A stretch of 64,000 nucleotides of DNA from Musa acuminata AAA Group (GCF_036884655.1 NC_088339.1:26493501-26557500), one strand, 5' to 3'. Counted from the first letter of the stretch, positions 21,352 to 33,008 are shown. The notes: a model not told the origin generated them from the sequence alone. Numbers and translations: made by a program.

Positions 21352-21720
21352 GAAAAGTGACATACAAAGCAATTATCTTGCTGGTGGCGTAGAATATGTG
21401 CAAAGAGGTCAGAGATGGGTAATCGGTTCCAGGAGAGCTTCCATAGAAAGAGTTTTAACTTTAGGAGAGATAGGAAGGAGCCATATCGCCTTCTAGCCCT
21501 GCCAAACCTCCTCCTTAGAATCTGATTTGATATACCGATAGAAATCAATAGTAGACAACAAGCCTAGGGTATTGGGTTGTCATATCCAAATGTCCTCATC
21601 AAGAGCTCTAAGAATAGGTATTCTAAATATTCATTCAACTAGGGAACCGTGGAAGAGCCGCTCAAACAAAACAACATTCAAGCGATTAGAAACCAAAAGA
21701 TCAACCACAAGACAAAAATT
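21352..21720 (-). mobile_element. LINE copy 1, zf-RVT side, separated by the LTR element
   Basis: The minus strand encodes a zf-RVT-like segment (KLFLWKLSWNRLP, then RHQQDNCFVCHF), a signature found downstream of LINE reverse transcriptases. It continues in sense into 14988 and below once the chromovirus is removed. It aligns base by base with 26600-26940 in LINE copy 2. Confidence 0.7.
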
Positions 21721-22960
21721 GAAGATTTCCTCAATGTTTAAGTAACGTTTAAGCGATTTGAAAACAATGATGAACAGGAAGTCACACAGTTGCAACAAGG
21801 AGAATCAGTAATTTCATGGAGATAAAGTTATCATTAATTTAAGCAATGTTAACATGATGCACACTTCATAAATTTACCAACCATTAATCACCACATGTCA
21901 TATTGAAACAATTTGCAAAATAGGAAATGGATGGTATCAAGTGCACATCATACATTCATAGGCACATACACATACATACACATGGTCACACGAGGCATGC
22001 ACATTCACACACACTGTTCAAGAGGAAAGGCTTAAAGAAGAAGGTATTAGGACATCAAGAGCCAGAGATCCTATGAAGTCTCAGTTTAGGCAAAAAGCAA
22101 CATGTAAATTTGATAAGAGGGGCCAAAAGTAGACAAGCTCTGATACCAAAGAATATAAATACTAATCTTCTTATCGACATTAACCTAGCCAAAGACTAGC
22201 TTAGCTGGTAAAGACATTGATAGTTTATCGTAAGGTCTTGGACTCAAATACTGTCGCTTACTCTTAAAAAAGAAGAAGAAACCCTTACCAAAGAGAAAAT
22301 AAATTGAAATTTGCTCATAAGGTTCACTGCTATGAAATCACAACATACATTTCTGCTCACATATATTCTTATCAAGGTAGAACCACATAAATAACTTTCA
22401 TCCCATTTTACAAGGAATTTTCATCTATTGAATTTTAATTGTTTATCTCAACGTCTACTACTAAAGAAGCAAGGGCAGATGACTATTAAGAATATTCTTA
22501 CCAGATAAGTTTTAGTCTCACCAACATAAGTCAAACTCGTTGCTCTGTTGGAGCAGAATTGCTGAGACCGACCAAAGAAAGCACAAGGATGTATCTTAAA
22601 CTGCCTGTCTACAACCAACTAACCAATTACATTTCACAGTGGTAAAGCCCTCTCTGCTTCCCTTTCGATACAATGATTCATGTGAACAGAAGAATTCCAA
22701 GCTGCATAATAATGCATGTCGTAAGGTGCCAGAAAAGTATAATTTTACATACAACATGGAATATGCATTTAAGGCCCATGGCAGGGAAAAAGAAAGTCGC
22801 AGTCTTCTAATCATCGAATATAATAAGGAAAATCTTACGAACAAAGCAATCCAAATCCTAGAGGAACAAAACGTCGAAGATCCTTCGACTGCCGTGACTC
22901 ATCCCCAAGAAAAAGTTTCTACTATCATATGTGAAACGGTTTGAATGGGAATAATCGAAG
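21720..22960. other. Intergenic DNA without a recognisable gene
   Basis: AT-rich, with a short ACATAC-type simple stretch near 21960-22010. An isolated GCTCTGATACCA at 22137-22148 would be a Met-tRNA primer site on the minus strand, but no LTR is visible next to it. The open frame at 22639-22944 (101 codons) has no domain and poor codon character. A SINE-like fragment is listed separately. Confidence 0.5.
22185..22285 (+). mobile_element. tRNA-derived SINE-like fragment
   Basis: TAGCTTAGCTGGTAAAG near 22197 resembles a Pol III A box. About 30 bp later GGTCTTGGACTCAAATAC resembles a degraded B box (relatives read like GGTTCGAATCC). The fragment ends in an A-rich tail (AAAAAAGAAGAAGAAA). This is the layout of a short plant SINE head. 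Only one copy is seen in this window. Confidence 0.45.
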
Positions 22961-23760
22961 CAATACGATCAAACATCAAGAAGAGATGAATGATAACCAG
23001 AACAAAATTAGTTCCAGCAAACCCTTGATCGAAAAAAACAGAAAACATCTTTTTCAAAGTACCGGTAATCAAGAATGGAATACACTTCATAATTAACCTA
23101 AAAACCATCTTATTGATCGATCTAACGGTACGCGAGCTTTAAGAAAAGCTAAATAAAGAAAAGAAAACACGTTCTCAAATTACCAGTAATCAAGATTGGT
23201 ATGGACATCGTGATTCACCTAAAATCCATATTCTTGATCGATCTAGCAATACGCGAGCATCAAGAGAAAAGGAATAATCAAGAAAGGGAAGCGGCGTACA
23301 AGGGACGGTAACCATGAGGAGGATCTGGGGATAGAGACGGATCTGAGTGGAGAAATTTCTCTTGGTAAGGATTTTCCATTCCAATCTCGCACCGGAGCTC
23401 CTGCTGCTGCTCGCGTCGCCTCCGGTTCCGGCGACATACTCCATAGAAGACGAGAGCAGCAACGAAGAAAAGATCACGTAGAGGAGGAGGAGGAGCTGCG
23501 AAAGCGGCCCTCTCGTCGGCGGCGACAGCTTCGACGGGGTTACGGGAGACCACGGTGGGTTTTCTTGATTCGACCGTGTTGTACGGGCTCGTGTTTTATC
23601 GGATTCGATTTCAAGATTCGACTCATCAGTCTGCATTTGCGTTACCTTCAAGAGTCTGAACGAATTCTGGACAAGATTAGAGCTCAGAATTTGTAGAAAT
23701 AAGATATCGTTATAAGCTATTTCACAGATTAGATAACATGTTTCGGAACAAATTCGGGTA
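22960..23760. repeat. Duplicated GC-rich, gene-like segment (copy 1)
   Basis: It aligns with 35590-36340. Two tandem units of about 115 bp (ACCGGTAATCAAGAATGG and ACCAGTAATCAAGATTGG) precede a GC-rich part at 23280-23560. On the minus strand that part keeps an open frame with a hydrophobic stretch (LRDLFFVAALVFYGVC) and the end PLYAASLS, also present in copy 2. I do not recognise the protein. No ATG is shared at the same place, and the plus strand is open too. It may be a duplicated first exon plus promoter, or an untranslated repeat. Confidence 0.5.
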
Positions 23761-23769
23761 CTTAGTTAG

Positions 23770-24960
23770 CTACGATGGAGCTTGTCCTCCTTTTCTTCTA
23801 ACTTAACAGACTTTCTTTTTTTAAATGGTGTAAGTATTTGAACATTATTTCGAGTTAGTTTTACTTTATGCCACTTTTCTTTTAGATTTTGCTAATCAGT
23901 TTTACCTAAAGCCGAAAATAATAATCGTAATAATTAGTTTAATATAAAAAAACATTGTACTAACACCACTAATATTTGTTTTAAGTTCGAAAGAAAATTT
24001 TGAAGAGTTGCATTAAATCATCGATAATGTCAGATTTATAAAAAAATATTATATTAAAATCACTAATAAATCCCAAACCTAGAAGAAAAGATGAAGGTTT
24101 GTGCTAAATCAATTAAAGCAAATGTAAAACCATGTTTTATGTCACTTTTCTTTTAGATTTTTGTTTTTTTTTTTTACTTAAAATGGATGATGATGATGCT
24201 AAGTTTGAAATGAAATGTATTATACTAATAGTGCTAATGCATGTCCCAAGCTCAAGTGAAGAGTTACCGCTTATAACCGTCACAATGTTCAGGGCCCAAA
24301 TCTTGATTGGTTTGATGAAAACATAAATAAAAAAATTAATCATATTCTATAATTATTTTTATAGTCCAAACGAATGCATTATAATTCAGTTGGAAACACA
24401 AGAAGTTGATTGATGATATGATAGAGCTACAAATTGGTTAGCTAATTTTATTTAGAATTTTAAAGTATATAGCTAGGTGAAAAGAGAATTTATCTCATGA
24501 GTTCTATCGTACTTACACTCTTTATTATATCTTTAAAATTATTTATTTATCTTTTCTCAAAAAATTATATTACAAATACTTCAAATGTCTCTATATCCTC
24601 TGTGCAAAAAACCACTATTTATATTATTATTTGGCTATATACAATCAAGTCAGTCATGATGTACTCTTCTTTCTATGATAATGGATGAGGCATGACTCAT
24701 GTAGACATCAACTTTCCACTCCTTTCAAAGATTAAACAAACTAAATAATAATAATTTTTAGTTATTTTTTTATTCATTGGTTACTCTTTTTAAAAAGTAA
24801 CCAAATTATTATGGGGTCAAGTCAATTAGAATGAATTTTTTTATTCATTGATTACTCTTTTTTAAAAGTAGTCAAATTATTAATTGGGTCAAGTAAACTT
24901 TAACGATTTTGATAGCATTTTTCTTTGATTTCATTCTTAATCGTGGCTTTCTTTTATGAA
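23770..24960. repeat. Segmentally duplicated AT-rich blocks A, B and D (first set)
   Basis: Block A (about 23770-24140) recurs at 27975-28430. Block B (about 24140-24720, with GATGATGATGATGCTAAGTT) recurs at 26940-27590 and partly at 36340-36560. Block D (about 24755-24960, with TTCATTGGTTACTC) recurs at 27600-27860 and 28585-28840. The order is A-B-D here and B-D-A-D in the second region, so pieces were reshuffled. Open frames inside are short and shared only because the DNA is duplicated. Confidence 0.7.
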
Positions 24961-25375
24961 ACATGTCGTTATCTATCTCTCTTTTTCTTTTTTTGCTATC
25001 AATTTCATGCTACATCAACAATTGAAGAGAACGAGGGCTTTTGACTTCCACCATCAATCTCCTATCATATTGTTGGATGTCTATATATGCGGTCAAGCTT
25101 GGTTACGATGTGATGCTTGTGACGAAAATTAAGCAATGAAAAAGCCTCCACCATGAGTGAGTTTCCAATTTGTTTTGGACATTGACTTATTTTCGTATTA
25201 CTTGACTTTGACTAGTGACAATTTTGTTGGACAGATATTCGTGTGGAACGATTTAGCCTCATCCCTCGTGACAACTTTCTCCTCTAATGGGGCACTCATG
25301 CATACGTTAGGTAAATATGAGCTTATATACACATATGAGAGCTGTCAGGCTTAGGGGTAGAGCTCGCTGTTAAAC
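24960..25375 (+). promoter_or_regulatory. Orphan RLP promoter copy
   Basis: It matches the upstream regions of RLP2-RLP5: CTTCCACCATCAATCTCC, the W-box group (TTGACT near 25191 and twice near 25202-25213), ACAATTTTGTTGGACA, and GCTTATATAC with a TATA core at 25324-25329. It drives only a 45-bp relic of the gene. Confidence 0.7.
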
Positions 25376-25420
25376 ATAGGCCGGAGAACCCTTCTTCTTG
25401 TCCTCATCTTTTCTGTTACT
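25376..25420 (+). pseudogene. RLP relic: first 15 codons only, start codon lost
   Basis: The first codons of an RLP signal peptide (GRRTLLLVLIFSVT) follow the conserved leader, but the start codon reads ATA instead of ATG. After the ACT codon at about 25420 the homology stops abruptly and joins the middle of the 300-bp satellite unit (AGTGAAGTAAATGATAATGA). The rest of the gene was deleted or replaced by the array. Confidence 0.75.
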
Positions 25421-26095
25421 AGTGAAGTAAATGATAATGATTTGAGTAATTTTTTTTATTTTCTTTAATCATGAATTGGTTAAATCGTTACGTCAAGTAA
25501 ATGATAATGCTTGAAAGTAGCTATCTTTGGTTGCCTTCCGTGAATGGATCATTTAACGTGACACGATTTCCTTAATAACAATTAACTTGAGATAAGTTGA
25601 TATCCTCGATACATTGAAATAGATATTAATAATCTAAAATCAATACTTTTGGGTATTTGATTACTTTTGTTAGTCAATGATTCAATAACCAAACTTTGAT
25701 GATAAATTCTTCACTTAATTGAATGATTCAATATATTAATTGAATTAAGTAAATCACAATGGTTTGAGTGACTTTTTTTTTATTTTCTCTATTCAAGAAT
25801 TAGAAAAATAGTTGGGTTAAATAAATGAGAGTGATTGGAAGTAACTTTCTTTTGTTTCCTTCGGTAAATGGATTATTTAGTACAACATGATGTCGATAAT
25901 AGTAATTAACATGAGATAAGTTGATGTCCTTAATATATTGAAATAAAGATTAATGTTCCAAAATCAATACTATTAAGTATTTGATTATTTCTTTTAACCA
26001 CCGATTCAATAACTAATTTTTTATTATAAATTTTTGACTCAATTTAATGATTTAACACATTAGTAGAGTCAAGTAAATGACAATAATTGAGATCA
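25421..26095. repeat. AT-rich tandem array, unit about 300 bp (array 2)
   Basis: About two units are present. Landmarks lie near 25621 and 25945 (spacing about 322 bp), with the same internal order as arrays 1 and 3. It enters in mid-unit directly after the RLP relic and ends at the LINE copy 2 junction. Confidence 0.75.
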
Positions 26096-26940
26096 AAAGA
26101 GTGTAAATTGTCCGTCCTCAACTTAATCTCAGCAGTCATGGGTGTAAGGTGCCAAGGGGTTTCCTTGGTTCCATTGATGATCGAGATGAGTGATTGAGAG
26201 TCCGATTGAATCCTTAGGCTGGTTATTTATAGTTCTTGAGCATGGTGGAGCCCTTTCATCAATGGATTGTGCGCTTGTAAGGGAAGCTGCCCACAGCGGC
26301 AATGGTGGAGTTGGAAGGCGAGAGGAAGCAAAGCCCAATACCTACGGTAAGTTCAGTAAAAGAGAATGAACCATCACATTAAATAATCTAATCAAAAGTT
26401 TCATCGAAATTAAAGAATAGGAAATGAGACTTAAGATTGTTCTAGAGATTTGTTTGTCATGACCATCTTCCTCGTGAAGCCAATAAGCCCATGCGTCAAA
26501 GAACTCGAAACAAATTTCAATTTGGCCTGGAGCATATTCCGAAAAGAGAGGGCCGAACAACATTGTAGGAGAATATGTGGGGAGGTATCTACCGAAAGGT
26601 GACAGACAAAGCAATTATCTTGCTGGTGGTGCAGAATATGTGCAAAGAGAGCAGAGATGGGTAATCGGTTTCAGGAGTACTTCCATAAAAACAGTTTAAC
26701 TTTAGGAGAGAATAGTAAGCAGCCATATCGCCTTCTAGCCGTGCCAAACCTCCTCCTTAGAATCTGATTTAATATATCGATAGATATCATTAGTAGACAA
26801 CAAGCCTAGGGGATTGGATTGTTATATCAAGTGTCATCGTCAAGAGGTTTAGAAATAGGTATTCTAAGTATCCATTCCATCAGGATCCGTGAAAGAGCCT
26901 CTCAAACAAAACGACATTCAAGAGATTAGAAACTAGAAGA
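26096..26940 (-). mobile_element. LINE copy 2, internally deleted
   Basis: It aligns with LINE copy 1 on both sides of the chromovirus and preserves the empty insertion site at 26591-26603. Relative to copy 1 it lacks two internal stretches. One joins the TTTCA near 14117 to the TTTCA near 14176. The other joins about 14190 to about 14803 (GAAATTAAAG to AATAGGAAATGAG). The first has matching short repeats at its ends, typical of end joining. Coding capacity is destroyed. Confidence 0.7.
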
Positions 26941-28446
26941 TTTTTGTTTTATGTCACTTTCCTTTTAGATTTTTATTTTTTATTTTAACTTCGATGATGA
27001 TGATGCTAAGTTTGAAATGAAATGTATTATACTAATAGTGCTAATGCATGTCACAAGCTCAAATAAAAGAAGTGAAGAGTTACCGCTTATAACCGTCATA
27101 ATGTTTTAAGTCGAAAATCTCATGAAAGATGTTACAATGTTGAGAGCCTAAATCTTGATTGTTTTGATGAGAACATAAATACAAAATTAATCATATCCTA
27201 TAATACTTCTCTAGTCCAAACGAATGCATTTTAATTCAGTTGGGAAACACAAGAAAGTGGATTCATGATATGATAGAGCTACAAATTGGTTAGCTAATTT
27301 TATTTAGAATTTTAAAGTATATAGCTAGGTGAAAAGAGAATTGATCTCATGAGTTCTATCATACGCACACTCTTTATTATATCTTTAAAATTATTTATTT
27401 GTCTTTTCTCAAAAGGTTATACTACAAATACTTCAAACACCATTATACATCTCTACATCCTCCATGGAAAAAACCACCATTTACATTATTACTTGACTAT
27501 ATACAATAAGTCATGTTATACTACTCTTCTTTCTATGATAATGGATGGAGGCATGACTTACGTAGACATCAACTTTCCACAACAAATAAATAATAATGAT
27601 TTTTAGTTTTTTTTTATTCATTGGTTACTCTTTTCAAAAAGTAACCAAATTATTATGCGGTCAAGTCAATTAGAATGATTTTTAATGATTTTTTATTCGT
27701 TGATTATTCTTTTTAAAAAGTAGCCAAATTATTAATTGGGTCAAGTAAACGATAACGATTTTGATAGCATTTTTCTTTGATTCCATTCTTAATCGTGGCT
27801 TTCTTTTATGAAGCATATCGTTATCTATCTCTCTTTTTATTTTTTTACCGTGAATTTCATGCTACCTGGACAATTGAAGAGAATGAGGGTTGTGATGGCA
27901 ACATGACCAAATATAAGCAATATACATCGGTACAAGCTTCTTGATCTGAACATTCTAAGGGGTAATGCACCCTTTACGATGGAGCTTGTCCTCCTTCTCT
28001 TCTAACTTAACAGACATTAGCGGTATTTTCTTTTTTTAAATGGTGCAAGTATTTGAACATTATTTTGTGTTAGTTTTACTTTTATGCCACTTTTCTTTTA
28101 GATGTTGGTAATCAGTTTCACCTGAAGCTGAAAATAATAATCATATTAATTAGTTTAATATGAAAAAAAATTGTACTAACACCACTAATGTTTGTTTTAA
28201 GTTCGAAAGAAAATGACTCAATGAAGGGTTGCATTAAGTCATCGATAGTCAACATAAAATTATGTCTGATTTTATAAAAAAAAATATTATATTAAAAATC
28301 ACTAATAATCATCCCAAACTCAGAAAGAAAAGATGAAGGTTTGTGCTAAATCAATTAAAGCAAATGTAAAACCACGTTTTATGTCACTTTTCTTTTAGAT
28401 TTTCGTAATTATTTTTACTTAAAAGGGATTATGAAGGTCAATTTTT
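26940..28446. repeat. Segmentally duplicated AT-rich blocks B, D and A (second set)
   Basis: See the first set at 23770-24960. Here the order is B (26940-27590), D (27600-27860), A (27975-28430). No coding region is supported. The 85-codon frame at 27349-27606 is the diverged counterpart of a frame at 24497 and is not conserved as protein. Confidence 0.65.
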
Positions 28447-28566
28447 ATCAGGTCAATTTTTATTGACGAATTCCTCCACTCTTTTGGAAGACTAAATATA
28501 ATAATTATCAGGTCAATTTTTATTGACAAATTCCTCCACTCTTTTGGAAGACTAAATATAATAATT
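28447..28566. repeat. Perfectly phased 60-bp tandem duplication
   Basis: Two 60-bp units (28447-28506 and 28507-28566) begin ATCAGGTCAATTTTTATTGA and differ at only one base (GACGAA versus GACAAA). This is a recent local duplication just upstream of the RLP3 promoter. Confidence 0.9.
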
Positions 28567-28584
28567 ATCAGGTCAAGTAAATAA

Positions 28585-29228
28585 TAATATTTTTTATTTT
28601 TTTATTCATTGGTTACTTTTTTTCAAAAAGTAACCAAATTATTGTTGGATCAAGTAAACTAGAATAATTTTTAGTGACTTTTTTTTATTGATTGATTACC
28701 TTTTTCAAAAAGTAGTCAAATTATTAATCGGGTCAAGTAAACGATAAGGATTTTGATAGCATTTTTCTTTGATTCCATTCTTAATCATAGTTTTCTTTCA
28801 TGAAACATGTCATTCTGTCTCTCTCATCTTTTTTTCCCATAAATTTCATACTACATTGACAATTGAAGGGAACGAGGACTTTTGATTTCCACCATCAATC
28901 TTCTATCATATTGTTGGATGTCTATATTTATGATCCGGAATGTGACACCTGTGGTGAAAATTAAGCAATGAAAAAGCATCCACCATAAGTGAGTTTTCAA
29001 TTTGTTTTGGACATTGACTTATTTACCTATAAATTGACTTTGACTAGTGACAATTTTGTTGGGCACATCTTCGTGTGGAACATTCGACTTTCTCCTTAAC
29101 TTGTTCCCATGTTGCTTGACTTTGACTAGTGACAATTTTGTTGGACACAATTTTGTTGGATACACACGAGAGCTTATATAAGCTTGTACACACACACACG
29201 AGAGCTGAGGTAGAGCTCACTATTAGAC
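28585..29228 (+). promoter_or_regulatory. RLP3 upstream region with doubled W-box block
   Basis: After a third copy of block D comes the RLP promoter. TTGACT occurs at 29014-29019, 29034-29039 and 29040-29045. A second block with TTGACT at 29116-29121 and 29122-29127 follows a repeat of ACAATTTTGTTGG. The W-box module has therefore been duplicated in this copy. A TATATAA core lies near 29175-29181, and the ATG is at 29229. Confidence 0.6.
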
Positions 29229-32200
29229 ATGGGTTGGAGAACCACTCTTCTTGTCCTAACCTTTTCTCTTACTGTTCTTAGCATTGAGCTTGGGATTTCT
29301 CGTGGCTGCCGAGAGACAGAGAGGAAAGCCCTCATCGACTTCAAGCGTGGACTTCATGATCCTTCCAATCGTCTCTCTTCCTGGGTCGGGGAGGACTGTT
29401 GTGAGTGGGAAGGTGTTGGCTGCAGCAACATCTCTGGTCATGTTATCAAGCTGGATCTTCGGAATAGACGTCGAATGGATCTATATGAGGGCTGCTCTCA
29501 GCAGGAAGTTAATGATGATCCAGGATGCAAATGGGCAGTGCGTGGTGACATAACTCCATCTCTGCGTTCTCTCCAACAACTTAATCACCTGGACCTCAGC
29601 GGCAACTATTTTACGCATAAACCTATCCCCAAGTTCTTGGGAGCTTTCAGAAGACTAACATATCTTAACCTCTCAGGTGCAGGCTTCGTGGGTAGAGTAC
29701 CTGACCAGCTCGGAAATCTATCCACTTTGCAGCACCTCGACCTTTCTTATAACTGCTATGGGGATGATGAAGATGATGACTTCTTCTGCTTGTACCTTGA
29801 GAACACGAGATGGATCTCTATGCTCACTTCCCTTCGGCATCTTAACATGACTCGTGTCCGTTTTACAAATGCGGCCAACTGGTTACAAGATTTGAACGTG
29901 TTGCCACATGTTCAAGAGATCGAATTGAGTTCTTGTGAATTAGGGATCTTTCCACGTTCGCTATCTCATGTCAACTTCACATCTCTCACCACTCTTGATT
30001 TACGAGGCAATGATATAAACTCCACCGTACCAGATTGGGTGTTCAATATTAGTAGCCTCGAGTTCCTTTATCTTGGTGGGAATCACCTATATGGGTTCTT
30101 TCCTGATTCTGTTGCGAAGTTGACATCTCTCCGGGCACTCGACTTGTCTGGGAGTGTGTTCCAAGATGGCTTCATGCAGCTAGCTCCTATATCCAATCTC
30201 TGCAAGCTCCAAATTCTCTACCTGAGCCAAGTGCCTATCAATGATGTTCTTGCCAATCTAGAAATGGTTTTCTCTAGATGTCTTAAGTATAGCATCGAGG
30301 AATTGGATCTCAGCGGCACCCAGCTGAGTGGTTCCTTTACGGATTGGCTAGGGAACATCAAGAATCTAAAATCTCTTGATCTTTCTTTCAACTCCCTCTG
30401 TGGATCAGTGCCTGCATCTATCGGGAATCTATCATTGCTGCAACATTTAGTTTTATATTCCAATGATTTGAATGGGACGATTTCGAAAGGCATCGGACAA
30501 CTGAAGAGCCTTGTCTATTTGGAACTCAAAAGTAACTCGTTGAGCTTATCGGAGGATGACCTTGCTAATCTATCAAATTTGAAATATTTGGACATTTCGT
30601 ACAACTTCATTGAATTGAACAAAAGCGATGATTGGATCCCTCCTTTTCGGCTTCAAAGTCTCTTCATGGATTTCTGCCAAATAGGGCCCACGCCCCAATT
30701 TCCAAAATGGCTCCGAACACAGACCACTCTTCGTCAACTATATTTGTCAAGTGCAGGTATCAAAGACATGTTTTTCGATAGGCTTCCTTCTAGTCTTGAG
30801 TATTTGGATCTCTCCAATAATGAGATCACTTATGATGCACAACAATATTTCCCAAATCTAATTATGTTGGATCTCAGAAATAATTATTTATCCGGACATC
30901 TTCCTCCAAAAATATTAAACATGATGCCAAGACTCAAATATTTGTATCTCTCCAACAACAAGATTACTGGTGAGATGAGTTTTTCTAGATATTTATTTCT
31001 CTCAAAAAACTTCTTCTTAGGGCATTTTCATCCGAGAATGTCAAAACACAATGCCAAACTTACTATCGTTTGATTTATCTATCGTTTCAAGCTCTTTATT
31101 TTTTCTTTTTGAAACACTCCAATTTTAAAAATGGCTCCAAACACAAATATCCCTTCATGTTTTATATTTTCACTTGCAGAAGTAAAAGACATGATTCTCG
31201 ATGGGCGTCCTTCTAGTCTTGAGCAATTGGATCTTTCTTATAACTCTCTGCATGAATCACAACTTGTATCTCTTGGAAACCTCTCTATGCTGCGATCTTT
31301 GAATTTAGGATCCAACAATTTGAAGGGGATGCTTCCGGAAGGCATCAAATGGTTGAAGGGCCTTACATATTTGGATCTCTACAATAACTCGTTGAGCTTA
31401 TCGGAGGACGACCTTACCAATCTATCAAGTTTGAAATATTTGGACATTTCATACAACTCTATATACTTGAACAAAAGCGATGATTGGATCCCTCCCTTTC
31501 AGCTTGACACCCTTTGGATGGGATTCTGCCAAATACTGCCCATGCCCCAATTTCCGAAATGGCTCCGAACACAAACCGATCTTCGTGAATTAGATTTATC
31601 AAATACAGGGATCAAAGAAACGATTCCCAACTGGCTTCCATCCGGTCTCCAATATTTGTATCTATCCGATAACAAGATTACTGGTGAGATACCACAATTC
31701 TTTCCAAAATTAAAATATTTATCTCTTTCAAATAACTCATTCTCTGGGAATCTTTCACCAAGAATCACAAATACCATGCCAAGCTTACAATGGTTTGATC
31801 TATCTATGAATAATATGAGTGGCGGTATTCCCTTCTCTTATTGTCGATCTAGTAATTTGGAAAGGCTTCAGCTTTCTGAAAAAAATTTGTCAGGAGAAGT
31901 TCCCAATTGCTGGAAAAATTCCTCAAATTTACTTCTTTTAGACTTATCAAACAACAAATTAGTCGGTGGAGTCCCTGATTCGCTCTGTAATTTGCAAATG
32001 CTAGAGTCACTGCACTTGAGTTACAATAATTTATCCGGACCGATTCCTCATTGTTTAAAGAGTTGCACAGAACTATCTACTCTCGACTTGGGCCACAACA
32101 ACTTTATCGGGAACATACCAACTTGGATTGGAGAAAGCTTATTGTATCTGAAGACACTTAGCTTACGCTCGAATGCCTTCAACGGCAGTATTCCTCGATT

Positions 32201-33008
32201 ATCTTCTCTACCATATCTTCGTATCTTGGATCTCTCCAACAACAATCTTTCAGGAACGATACCACGGAGCTTTGGGAGCTTCAGTGCATTAAAAAGCGCT
32301 CCTACGTATCAGTGTTGTTACTTCAACAATAACACTCTCTATGCAGAAGATATGTTGCTCTTCATAAAAGGAAGTGAAATCAAGTATACCACCTCCAAAC
32401 AACTTTCGATTGATACACTTATTGATCTCTCCAACAATTATTTATCTGGAAACATCCCTGAAGAATTGGGGAATTTGCATGGATTGCGGAGCTTAAATCT
32501 ATCCGAAAATTACCTTATAGGTCAGATACCAAGAAGCATCGACGGAATGAAACAACTAGAAGTCCTCGATCTCTCAAGAAATAATCTCTCGGGTGCAATT
32601 CCGTCCGGTTTGGCGACCTTGAATTTCTTAGACCATTTGAATTTATCATATAACAATCTTTAAGGAAGCATTCCCACTGGCAACCAATTGCAAACTTTTA
32701 CTGATCCATCTATCTACATTGGCAATCCATATCTTTGTGGCCCTCCTCTGCCCATAAATTGTACGGTGAATATAGCGAAGGCCATTGAAGAAGAGCAAAA
32801 TGAAGATTCTTCTGAGAGCAGAATGGAAACACTTTGGTTATACACGAGCATCACGCTAGGATTTATTACCGGATTTTGGATGATTTGTGGAAGTCTTTTG
32901 TTACGATGGACATGGAGGATCACGTACTTTCGCGCCATTGATAACATGATTGACAAGCTATACGTGGTGATGGTAGTGACCGTAGCAAAATACAGAAGGA
33001 AGCTATGA
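29229..33008 (+). pseudogene. RLP3: LRR receptor-like protein with premature stop before the membrane helix
   Basis: Signal peptide, N-cap and LRRs are intact to about 30969. The frame then runs to TGA at 31071-31073 unless a 210-bp intron (30970-31179) is removed. Splicing joins the frames as a phase-1 junction and gives 1074 codons up to TAA at 32661-32663. That TAA replaces the TCA of RLP1 (AACAATCTTtcAGGAAGC versus AACAATCTTtaAGGAAGC). The remaining 115 codons (C-cap, acidic stretch, membrane helix, tail) are still open and nearly identical to RLP1. As it stands the product would be a secreted ectodomain without anchor. From 31200 onward RLP3 and RLP1 differ by only a handful of residues, so the copy or a conversion event is recent. 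A sequencing error at the TAA cannot be excluded. Confidence 0.85.
30970..31179 (+). other. Putative RLP3 intron made of decayed LRR codons
   Basis: Donor ACTG|GTGAGA, acceptor TTTTCACTTGCAG|AAG. The first 130 bp align with LRR-coding DNA of RLP2 at 12190-12318, and the last 90 bp align with the segment coding for PKWLRTQT at about 11490-11570. Both are interrupted by stops here. Splicing is in frame (g|aa, codon Glu). Confidence 0.55.

Noticed and set aside
22137..22148. Another LTR element primed by Met tRNA
   Set aside because: The primer-like 12-mer stands alone; no LTR end or second LTR is found around it.
22639..22944. 101-codon frame
   Set aside because: No domain, no signal of a promoter and no paralogue; chance is sufficient.
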